The notes under the pieces are model-generated. The model was not told where the DNA came from. It ran no database searches and was given only the letters and a program-made list of their open reading frames with translations. A stretch of DNA of 64,000 nucleotides from an uncultured Pirellulaceae bacterium (GTDB taxonomy: Bacteria > Planctomycetota > Planctomycetia > Pirellulales > Pirellulaceae). Position 1 is the first letter of the stretch. The number at the start of each line of letters is the position of its first letter. The stretch is from contig CALDYR010000142.1 in the NCBI GenBank assembly GCA_937944405.1, positions 1 to 64,000 on the forward strand. The letters are read 5' to 3'. A program made the position numbers and the translations under genes. Shown here in pieces: positions 39,669-46,868 of the stretch.

Positions 39669-40651
39669 GAGCGACCTCCAGGTTCACAGTGGGCCGACCG
39701 CTGGCAACCCGCCAGCGCGTTTATCGAGAAACGTTTTTGTACGCGCAGTTGTAAATTTGACCGTCGTTGGACAATCTGACAATTTGCGGCGGCGGTGCGT
39801 GGGGATTGTTGATCGGTGGCGTGTCCGACTTGCCAGACGATGACTAATTCCAGCAACAAGAAAAGAAAACTGATCGTGACCACATAAGCGACTTTGCGTC
39901 CGCGGCGGGCGGGTTTGTAGAAGGTGCCAAAAATCGACGCGGTCAGCAACCACAAAAATAATACAGCCGAAGTCCAAATCACAGGATCTGACCATGGAAT
40001 GGGGGCAGGGGTACTGTGGTTGGATTGTTGGACCATTTTCAAGGCGATTCCTGAGGCGAAACCGCCACAAAATAAAACTGTCGAACCGACTAAACTGCGT
40101 TCGGCCCAAAGGTTTAACCATTCCAGAGAAGGCAGGGGGAAACTTCCAGATCGTTTCTGTTTCAGCCGTCTGGATTGGATCAAGTACATAATGCCAAACA
40201 CAAATCCAAGAGCGACAACGACGGTGCCGAGCAACAGCGCGCTGCCGTGGATCATGTTCCAAACCGTTTTCGCGCGGCCTGGGGAAAACGGTAAGGTATC
40301 TGAAAACCGTTGTCCAAACCAAATCAACAGCAGTGTCACTGGCAGTAAAAACATCCCAATCATGGAATGCGGTGTACGGATCGACAACCACAGGTACACC
40401 GCCGCCAACACCCAGGCTCCCGAAAGGCACCAGCCGAACCAGCTGCCTAACCAGATTCCCTGCGAATCGAACGACAACTGGGTGTGATACCCCAGAAATG
40501 CGGTATGAGCGAATAACCCGGCGGCAGCAAAACCAAAGCGGATGTATCGGCGCTGACCAATTTGAAAGAACACGCGCGACAATTCGATCCCCAATACAAC
40601 CAGATAGCTGGCAGCAAAACAGGTGACCGAGATTTTCTGTAGCAGTTCCAA
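39665..40651 (-). CDS. HemX/CcsA-like cytochrome c assembly membrane protein
   Basis: A 328-residue protein with about eight membrane helices and the family pattern including WNMIHGSALLLGTVVVALG and GFVFGIMYLIQSRRLK. It resembles HemX and the C-terminal part of CcsA; haem-handling His residues are seen in FAAAGLFAHTAFLGYHTQL and MIHGSALL. Function in the family is control of HemA level or haem delivery. A tail of about 55 Arg/Gln-rich residues follows the last helix. It is immediately upstream of, and overlaps, hemA. Confidence 0.87.
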   Translation of the reverse strand: MELLQKISVTCFAASYLVVLGIELSRVFFQIGQRRYIRFGFAAAGLFAHTAFLGYHTQLSFDSQGIWLGSWFGWCLSGAWVLAAVYLWLSIRTPHSMIGMFLLPVTLLLIWFGQRFSDTLPFSPGRAKTVWNMIHGSALLLGTVVVALGFVFGIMYLIQSRRLKQKRSGSFPLPSLEWLNLWAERSLVGSTVLFCGGFASGIALKMVQQSNHSTPAPIPWSDPVIWTSAVLFLWLLTASIFGTFYKPARRGRKVAYVVTISFLFLLLELVIVWQVGHATDQQSPRTAAANCQIVQRRSNLQLRVQKRFSINALAGCQRSAHCEPGGRS

Positions 40652-40849
40652 AGGTTAGTTGGCTCGGAAATAGAGCGGTGTATGGTGAAAGTTCGTCAGT
40701 AGGGCTGGTTCGCTAAAGTTGCTTGGAGGAAGGTCAACCAGCCCGATCAAGGTAATCGCTGTCGCGATATCAAGCCGACCGATTTTGCCAATATGTTCAG
40801 CGGTTAGGTTTTTCCGATCGATGTTCTGAAAAGGTGCGAAGTTGTAATT

Positions 40850-41914
40850 TTACACTTCCACCTTTGACTTGCCCAATCCGCATTCTTGAAGTTTCTTGTG
40901 CAGCGTGTTGCGATTGATTCCCAGCAGCTGAGCGGCTTTGGTTTGTGTTTGGTTACAGTTATCCATCACCTGTTCGAGTAACTCACGTTCAACCGGCGCG
41001 ACGATTTGTTTGTATAGATCGTCCGCGTCTTCTTTGGCCTTGGAGATGCGGTTGTAAACGAACTCGCGCACCAAAGAGGTTTCATCGGTGGGACGGAACA
41101 CGGCAGCCTGGGCGTCGGCGCGATCACCGGTGATCGCGGTGGGCAGTAAATACGATTCCAGTTCGGTACCTTGGGCCAGCACGACGGCCCGTTCGATGTA
41201 GTTTTGCAGTTCTCGCACGTTTCCAGGCCAATTGTAATTCTTCATCGCCTCTAAAGCTTGAGGGGCGATAGAGGTCACGTTTCCGTTGTTTTTTTGGTTG
41301 TAAACGTTTAAGAAATATCGAGCCAATCGTTCGACGTCGCCGGCTCTTTTTCGTAGCGGTGGAAGATTGATCGGCAACACATTCAGCCTCCAGAGGAGGT
41401 CTTCGCGAAATTCACCTTGAGCGACCGTTTTGGCCAGATCACAGTTGCTGGCGGCGATAACTCGAACGTCAACGGAAACGGATTTAGTATCGCCGACGCG
41501 TTCGAATTCGCGCTCTTGGAGGACGCGCAGAAGTTTGACTTGCAACGTAGAAGAAGTTGAATTGATTTCGTCCAGAAAAATCGTTCCCCCGTGAGCGGCT
41601 TCAAAGCGTCCAGTGCGGTCTTTAACGGCGTCGGTAAAAGAACCTTTGACGTGTCCAAACAATTCACTCGCCAGCAGGCTTTCGGTCAATGCTCCGCAGT
41701 TGACTCGTACAAAGGGCCCACTGGCGCGGTCGCTGAGATGATGAAGGGCGCTGGCAAAAAGCTCTTTGCCGGTTCCCGTTTCACCCAATAGCAAAACCGA
41801 AGCATGGCTTTTGGCGGCCAATCGCGTCATGCGATAGGCTTCGACCATCGCGGGAGAATTCCCAATCAGGTTCGTCAGCGGCGAACCATCGACTGCATCG
41901 AAAGGAGATTTCAT
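40850..41914 (-). CDS. Sigma-54-type AAA+ activator with Fis HTH, no receiver domain
   Basis: A 354-residue NtrC-family protein. Walker A GETGTGKE (44-51), Walker B TIFLDEI (111-117), and arginine-finger region REDLLWRLNVLPI are intact. The sigma-54 contact loop reads GSFTDA (91-96) instead of GAFTGA. The C-terminal Fis-type HTH is TKAAQLLGINRNTLHKKL. The N-terminus begins directly with the AAA+ domain, so no phosphoreceiver or sensory domain is present; control must be by another route. No neighbour indicates the target genes. Confidence 0.9.
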   Translation of the reverse strand: MKSPFDAVDGSPLTNLIGNSPAMVEAYRMTRLAAKSHASVLLLGETGTGKELFASALHHLSDRASGPFVRVNCGALTESLLASELFGHVKGSFTDAVKDRTGRFEAAHGGTIFLDEINSTSSTLQVKLLRVLQEREFERVGDTKSVSVDVRVIAASNCDLAKTVAQGEFREDLLWRLNVLPINLPPLRKRAGDVERLARYFLNVYNQKNNGNVTSIAPQALEAMKNYNWPGNVRELQNYIERAVVLAQGTELESYLLPTAITGDRADAQAAVFRPTDETSLVREFVYNRISKAKEDADDLYKQIVAPVERELLEQVMDNCNQTQTKAAQLLGINRNTLHKKLQECGLGKSKVEV

Positions 41915-42420
41915 GGTAATTAGGTGGTTTCTTGGTGGTGCATGCCATCAAAAATGGCATTTTTTTGAATCGATAGCACCGACGATATTCAAGGGTGACA
42001 CGATCCAAGCAGCGCTAAAATCCGCAGTGGCCATGTTGCCTAATTTATAAGCAATGCCGGTGGTTTCAAGCTCAAAAATGAGTTTGATAGCGCGAAAGAT
42101 GCCCAAAAGTCGTCAGAAGAGCCGCTGGTAATGGTTAAACAGATCTCCCTCGTTTTGGCGGGATGGTTTAACCAAAACTTTATTTAACCAGAACGTTACG
42201 CCGATGGGATCAGGCTTGATTTGATTTATCGATAGAGGGCAGCGTCCGGAAATCTATTCGGGTAGACTGCGCCAGATCAACCCAGCGGATTGTCTTGTGT
42301 GAGATGGCGTGTTCGGTGGCTGATAGGCAGGTCGTTTGTTAAGCCACCAATCACCAAAGCCCGGGCGAGGGAAAAGTCGAAGCCGACCACCTAATCGGCT
42401 GATTGATTAATCGGCTGATT
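41915..42420. other. 506 bp intergenic region with operator-like half-sites
   Basis: No gene seen. It lies between the start of the NtrC-type gene and the end of the BlaI-like gene; see the inverted half-sites and the tandem duplication annotated inside. Confidence 0.5.
42132..42190. promoter_or_regulatory. Inverted and direct TTTAACCA half-sites
   Basis: TGGTTAAAC (42132-42140) and GTTTAACCA (42166-42174) are a perfect 9 bp inverted pair 25 bp apart; a third TTTAACCA follows at 42183-42190. They lie about 220-275 bp upstream of the activator gene, suited to an enhancer or autoregulatory site. Confidence 0.4.
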
Positions 42421-42423
42421 TTA
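42392..42423. repeat. 16 bp imperfect tandem duplication at a stop codon
   Basis: TAATCGGCTGATTGAT is followed by TAATCGGCTGATTTTA. On the minus strand the second copy contains the TAA stop of the BlaI-like gene. Confidence 0.85.
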
Positions 42424-42819
42424 CTGGTGGCTGACCTTGGGCAGTTGATCCCGCAGGTCTTGGAGTATCGTTCGGAGAGTGTCGACCTCTTTCCCGCTCA
42501 GCCGAGCTGATTGAACCATGTAGGTCAGCATAGGAATCGGGCGTCCTTGGAAAACTGTGTGCAACAGTTGGTCGCTGACCTGATCGATGCATTGGGCTTC
42601 GGTGAAGTTGGACCGATAGAGATAGCGGTTGCCCTTGCGTTGGAAGTCGAGGATTCCTTTTTGCACTAACCGATGCAGCAGCGTTTTGATGGTGCCCGCG
42701 GTCCACTGCGTCGAGGAGGCTAACTGTGAGATGATTTCGCTGGAGGTGACTGGTTCGGATTGCCAGACTTCGTGCATCACGCGCCACTCAGCGTCGGAAA
42801 TAGAAGGTTGGTCGTTCAT
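42421..42819 (-). CDS. BlaI/MecI/CopY family transcriptional repressor
   Basis: A 132-residue winged-helix protein beginning MNDQPSISDAEWRVMHEVW, with PVTSSEIISQLASSTQW and TIKTLLHRLVQKGILDFQRKG, the standard BlaI pattern of wing and recognition helix, and a C-terminal dimerisation part. BlaI-type repressors are normally released by a BlaR1/MecR1 membrane protease, but none lies beside this gene. The 24 residues available upstream of the chosen Met are not family-like. Confidence 0.9.
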   Translation of the reverse strand: MNDQPSISDAEWRVMHEVWQSEPVTSSEIISQLASSTQWTAGTIKTLLHRLVQKGILDFQRKGNRYLYRSNFTEAQCIDQVSDQLLHTVFQGRPIPMLTYMVQSARLSGKEVDTLRTILQDLRDQLPKVSHQ

Positions 42820-42936
42820 ACTATCAGCGTTACTAGGAGGGAGTTTCTCGAATGGAATTTCGGTATTAGAGAAACAGGGCAGGGGCGTCAAGAGAACTTT
42901 TTTTCACCCGTTTGCGTTTGATCCCAGAAAAGCGAT

Positions 42937-43845
42937 TTAAAAAGGCTGAGACGTGACGGTGGGAACGTGCTTCTGTTGGGAGACTTTGACCCCACCGGGT
43001 TGTTCGGCGGTGATCGCGAATTGTACGGCTTTTTTAACGGGGCTGACTGGTGCGATCGGCACGACATGGTGGCCCGTTTTGGAAACATCAAATACGCCGC
43101 CGGTGACTGGTTCGGGCGCTTTGGTATCGGTGTCGTAAATCCAAACTTGATATTGTTTCTCCAGCGGATTGTTGATTTCTAAACCTTGGAACGTCATGAA
43201 CCCGGTTTGGCGTTGATCGCTCCAAAAAACGTTGCCAGTAACATTTTTGCTGTCTACCGGGGTCCAAGAAAGCGACAATAGATCTTCCGGTGTCGAACTG
43301 AGGAACCTCTTCATCTGTTCATCGGTAGGCAGAATATCTTGCACCAGATCGATTGACGGCTCAAATTCTTCAATCGTTGGACGCTTGGTTAGAATGTGAT
43401 CGACATCGGGGCTTTGACGGATAAACAGGGCTAAAGTCAGCAGACTCACGGCGGCGACAGTCCAAACGAAAATTTCTTTCAACGGCCGACGGCGACTGAT
43501 AGGCCGAACATCGGTCAGAGGTTCAGACCGTGGTGTTGCCTTAGACAAAATGAGATCGTGCAGAGGATTGCCCGAGGCACCGCAAGTCTCGATGGATTCG
43601 GTAGCCTGTAAACGAATCTGTGCTTGCAAAGCCGGGCTTATAGATCCCTCTGGAGACGGAGTGTTTTTTTGCTGGGATAGTTCCAAAGCAGCAATCGAAA
43701 GTTCAAGCTGTAGCGATTCTTTTAAAACGGCGGCGGGGTCTGGGGATGATTGAATCAATCGATCAAGGTTGTCTTGATCCGATAGCGATAGGCCGTAGGT
43801 CGCGCGTTCGATGATCAGGTCGAGGATAGCGGGTTCGAGATTCAT
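42937..43845 (-). CDS. Anti-sigma factor, RskA-like
   Basis: A 302-residue membrane protein. The cytoplasmic N-terminal region (about 130 residues) is followed by one transmembrane helix IFVWTVAAVSLLTLALFI and an extracytoplasmic domain with the anti-sigma-K pattern: GNVFWSDQRQTGFMTFQGLE, EKQYQVWIYDT, GVFDVSKTGHHVVPI and FAITAEQPGGV. It would hold the adjacent ECF sigma factor inactive at the membrane until a signal leads to its breakdown. It starts 10 bp after the sigma gene ends. Confidence 0.88.
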   Translation of the reverse strand: MNLEPAILDLIIERATYGLSLSDQDNLDRLIQSSPDPAAVLKESLQLELSIAALELSQQKNTPSPEGSISPALQAQIRLQATESIETCGASGNPLHDLILSKATPRSEPLTDVRPISRRRPLKEIFVWTVAAVSLLTLALFIRQSPDVDHILTKRPTIEEFEPSIDLVQDILPTDEQMKRFLSSTPEDLLSLSWTPVDSKNVTGNVFWSDQRQTGFMTFQGLEINNPLEKQYQVWIYDTDTKAPEPVTGGVFDVSKTGHHVVPIAPVSPVKKAVQFAITAEQPGGVKVSQQKHVPTVTSQPF

Positions 43846-43855
43846 AGCAGTCTGT

Positions 43856-44560
43856 TCAGTTGGAACTTAGCCCGCCAAATGTATGGGCGGCGGTGGAGCG
43901 GTTTTTATTTGACAGCGAATATACTTTGGGTTCCGAGGAAGGTTTTTTGTCGTTGTTGATGGCGCGCGGCGTCATGTGTTCAGCATTGATGTTTCCAACG
44001 GCACAGTTTTCCGCGGCGGTGTTTTCCTTGAACAGGGATTCGCGGATTTTTGTGATCCCTCGGCGAATGTGTGTTTTCACGGTACCTAATTTCATTCCGG
44101 TACGGTCAGCGATTTTAGCGTGGGACAGCCCATCGAAAATGCTCAACCGAATCGCCGTTTGTTGGTCAGTCGGTAATTGACAGAGAAGCTTTTCAGCGCG
44201 AGCGGCTTCTTCGGAGATTTCAATCTGTCGCGCGGGGTCTGAGCCCTCCAATTCTAAATGGTCAAATTCGCAGTGAGTGAAGGTGCCCTTGGACATTCTT
44301 TTGCGTTGATAGTCGATCAGCCTCCGCCGAGCGACCATGGCGATGAACGTAGTTTCAGTGGCGATGTTTTCGTCAAAAGTCGCCGCGACTTTCCAGAGGT
44401 GCAGGAAAATGTTTTGAACGGCGTCTTCAGCCAACTGCACATCGGCGCACCGGCGGCGGGCAAGCGACCAGACTAAACCGCCGTATCGCTGCAAGCACTC
44501 ATCAACCGCTGCGTTATCTCCGGCGGCTATTCTTGGTAGCACCGGTCTGGCGTTAGACAA
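43856..44560 (-). CDS. ECF RNA polymerase sigma factor (SigK-like)
   Basis: A 234-residue sigma-70-family protein. Region 2 shows LAEDAVQNIFLHLWKVAATFDE and region 4 LPTDQQTAIRLSIFDGLSHAKIA followed by MKLGTVKTHIRRGITKIRE (both given in part). The start is a TTG preceded by AAGGAG at suitable spacing. After region 4 there is an unusual Ser/Asn/Lys-rich tail of about 55 residues. The cognate anti-sigma gene follows by 10 bp in the same operon. Confidence 0.9.
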   Translation of the reverse strand: MSNARPVLPRIAAGDNAAVDECLQRYGGLVWSLARRRCADVQLAEDAVQNIFLHLWKVAATFDENIATETTFIAMVARRRLIDYQRKRMSKGTFTHCEFDHLELEGSDPARQIEISEEAARAEKLLCQLPTDQQTAIRLSIFDGLSHAKIADRTGMKLGTVKTHIRRGITKIRESLFKENTAAENCAVGNINAEHMTPRAINNDKKPSSEPKVYSLSNKNRSTAAHTFGGLSSN

Positions 44561-44934
44561 AGAAACTCCTTGCTTCGAAAGATCTTTTTTAAATTGACCA
44601 GCAACAATGATCTCTTCGCTGACCGAACCGCTTTAGATTCAAACAGTTTAAGAATTGTTTGCCGAGATTGCAGATTCGCATAGGGCGTTTAGCCCTTTTG
44701 GGTAATGATTGGCCGTATTGAACCCGAATTTGTCACCCAAAGGCGGCGTTTTAGTTTTAGAAAACAAACCTGCACTAAAAAGGCGATTCCGGGAGCCGAA
44801 CGCCTTGGACACCAAGGCAGATTTCCCGAAACTCCAGATTCATTTGTTGAAGAGAATTGAGGGAATTCCACGACACCGATAGCAACCGACAAACCACAGG
44901 CCGGGTTGGAGCTACTAAATTCTTCGCAGCCTCA
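44561..44934. other. Intergenic region upstream of the ECF sigma gene
   Basis: No coding sequence is supported between the sigma gene and the glycine-zipper gene's terminator. It should carry the sigma operon promoter, possibly autoregulated, but no sigma-specific motif can be named. Confidence 0.45.
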
Positions 44935-44968
44935 TAAAAAAAGCTTCTTCATCTTGCGACGAAGAAGC
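44935..44968 (-). terminator. Rho-independent terminator of the glycine-zipper gene
   Basis: Read on the minus strand: GCTTCTTC, loop, GAAGAAGC, then seven T. It lies about 30 bp after the stop codon. Confidence 0.88.
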
Positions 44969-44999
44969 CCTAAAACAGCAAGCTTAAACGATATGCCCG

Positions 45000-45386
45000 T
45001 TAATATCCTCGGCAACCACCACCGTAATAACCACCGCTGTTATAGCGCGGCGTATAGTACTGCTGCTGCGGAGCGTAGTAGCGCGGTTGCGGTTGGTAGT
45101 AGGTTCGCGCGGGAGTGTAATACTGTTGCCGGGGAGCGTAGTTATAGGAGTTGGCCTGGACGCGGTTTCCGATCGCCCGCCCCGCAACGCCACCGACCAA
45201 TCCACCGATCGCAACACCGGCCAACGTTTCATCGTTTTGATTGCCAACGATACCACCAATGATGGCTCCGGCGACTGCACCGCGGCGCGTGCCGAGTTGG
45301 CTGATGGTCTGTGCTGAAGACGTTTGGGAGCAAGTCGTGGCAATCAACACGACTGCCAGAAATGAACAAATTCGAGTCATGGTCAT
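45000..45386 (-). CDS. Glycine-zipper protein with Tyr/Gln-rich C-terminus
   Basis: A 128-residue secreted protein. Signal peptide MTRICSFLAVVLIATTCSQTSSAQ, then a glycine-zipper segment RGAVAGAIIGGIVGNQNDET followed by LAGVAIGGLVGGVAGRAIGN, which often inserts in membranes. The C-terminal half is Tyr/Gln/Pro-rich with repeats of QQYYTP and ends GGYYGGGCRGY. GGAG lies 8 bp before the chosen ATG. Its role may be in the cell envelope; none is established. The terminator at 44935-44968 follows. Confidence 0.82.
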   Translation of the reverse strand: MTMTRICSFLAVVLIATTCSQTSSAQTISQLGTRRGAVAGAIIGGIVGNQNDETLAGVAIGGLVGGVAGRAIGNRVQANSYNYAPRQQYYTPARTYYQPQPRYYAPQQQYYTPRYNSGGYYGGGCRGY

Positions 45387-45582
45387 GGTTTTCTCCAAGG
45401 TTGATCTGATCGGTCTTCGTGAAAGACTCAGATGTAACAAGTTAATGTATTTAAATGATTTGTCTACATTTTTCCGCCGCTCCATTGATGGAGTGATGTG
45501 GCGTTTCTACTGACAATGCAATGGATAGGAAAGGCCAATTTGCCGCAAGACGAACCGAACCTTTCGAACCTTCCCTGCCAGT

Positions 45583-45630
45583 GCCGAAATGCCGAAATGC
45601 CGAGTTGCGGACTTGCCGACTTGCGTCGCT
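45583..45630. repeat. Degenerate 8 bp tandem repeat tract
   Basis: Successive units GCCGAAAT, GCCGAAAT, GCCGAGTT, GCGGACTT, GCCGACTT, GCGTCGCT with progressive drift. Only a 47 bp tract; too short for a functional claim. Confidence 0.85.
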
Positions 45631-45757
45631 GTGGCGAAAAGAGGCCGGTAGCAGGCTAAATTTTTGCAGAAAGGGCTAACCAACCCTTTTCACGCTAGCA
45701 AAAAAAAATAGCGCAAACTCAAAGTCTGGTTTTCACGCCGCAATGGGCCACCAACGA

Positions 45758-45952
45758 ATGAGTCATCAGAGTGAAAAATTATCAGAGTCTATGGTGGTTA
45801 AGGTCAGAATTTAGTCGCATCGAGTCGCCTTAAAATCTAAGGTAAGGGACACAGGGCTGAAGTTTGACAAAGATAGTCAAGGCGCTGTCTCAGTTACTTT
45901 GGGCGGCAATCCCAGCGGCGCAGACAGCAAAGTATCCTTATCAATCACGTAA
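45758..45952 (+). pseudogene. Possible interrupted gene fragment
   Basis: From ATG at 45758 the frame reads MSHQSEKLSESMVVKVRI, then TAG at 45812; reading through, it continues TGLKFDKDSQGAVSVTLGG and ends NPSGADSKVSLSIT and TAA at 45950. The beta-rich, glycine-containing second half looks like the C-terminus of a real protein. No family recognised. Confidence 0.25.
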
Positions 45953-46167
45953 AATCTGCAACGCGCACGCGCCCTGAGGGCAGATCCCGCAACCGTCACT
46001 TCCGAACCATCGAACTATAACGATACAACGGTCCCCGAACCTCTACCGGGCCGATTTCTGTTGAATCGAGCTGCGTTAAAAAAAGCGGTGACAAATCCCC
46101 AGAGGCCCAAAAGAATTAAATCTGCTAAACTGCGAAAAAATTCATTCTCTTCACAAGAGCCAGTTCA

Positions 46168-46674
46168 TTGTCGCATTCTTCAGGGCCGATTCCGCCGGGT
46201 CAAATGATTCTCAGTTTTTTGTCTGTGGCGGTGGGTTATTTAATCAGCAATTTTTTCTGGTTTGGCAGTCTGTTACTGTTGGTTTCGATGCCCAATTTTT
46301 ATCCTGAGGTCGCGGCTATTTGGGCACTACCCAAAGAAGAATTTCAACAGCAACTGACCAATGATGCTTCTAAAGTGCTGCCTCATACGGTTTTTTGGTG
46401 GGTGTTCGCGGTCGGAGGGGTGGGCAGTTTTTTGGCCGGTTTTGCCGTCGTGAAAATTGCTCCGTTCTCTCGTTTCGGGCATGTGATTTTCGTGGCCGTG
46501 GTGGTGTTTGTTAGTTGGCTTCAACAATTGCTTTCAGGGCAAAGCCCAGATGAGTTCCGTTGGATGGTTTTGCTGTCGATGATTTCGATGGCTTTGGCGA
46601 CCGTGTTCGGCGGTAAAATGGGGTGGCGTGAAGGCGGCCAATCCGACGCTGATTTTGAAGAACAAATGATGTAG
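46168..46674 (+). CDS. Small integral membrane protein
   Basis: A 168-residue protein with four predicted membrane helices (MILSFLSVAVGYLISNFFWF, VFWWVFAVGGVGSFLAGFAV, VIFVAVVVFVSWLQQLL, WMVLLSMISMALATVFGG) and an acidic C-terminus. The track begins at TTG; ATG at 46204 (MILSFL) is an alternative start. No family recognised. It is upstream of the trkH gene on the same strand, separated by a dispersed repeat. Confidence 0.75.
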   Translation: MSHSSGPIPPGQMILSFLSVAVGYLISNFFWFGSLLLLVSMPNFYPEVAAIWALPKEEFQQQLTNDASKVLPHTVFWWVFAVGGVGSFLAGFAVVKIAPFSRFGHVIFVAVVVFVSWLQQLLSGQSPDEFRWMVLLSMISMALATVFGGKMGWREGGQSDADFEEQMM

Positions 46675-46740
46675 TTTTTGCCCGTCCTATCATTTTTGGA
46701 ATTTTTGGGATGTCGTTAAATCAATACACCGGCAACCTTT

Positions 46741-46844
46741 TTGGCTCTTCCCGAATTTTAGTGGCAATCTTTGAAATCCCTCTACATTCATGGCAATGGC
46801 AATCTTTGGGCGCGCGGCGCCACAAAGCTCCGGGAAGAACCACT
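46741..46844. repeat. Dispersed palindrome, copy 5 (outer arms only)
   Basis: GGCTCTTCCCGAATTTTAGT-GGC (46743-46765) and GCGCCACAAAGCTCCGGG-AAGAACC (46818-46842) are inverted arms matching the outer arms of the copies at 35861 and 57248. Between them a vestige GAAATCCCTCTAC recalls the inner arm. It lies directly upstream of trkH. Confidence 0.65.
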
Positions 46845-46868
46845 TTTTTAGGTTTGTGAACAGACTTT

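Larger units (their letters stand above)
45387..46167. other. 781 bp intergenic region with octamer repeats and a possible gene fragment
   Basis: It holds the 8 bp repeat tract (45583-45630) and a broken reading frame (45758-45952). Nothing else could be supported. Confidence 0.5.

Noticed and set aside
45583-45630. Octamer tract as a possible CRISPR or VNTR locus
   Set aside because: Units are 8 bp without unique spacers; it is a short degenerate microsatellite, not a CRISPR array.
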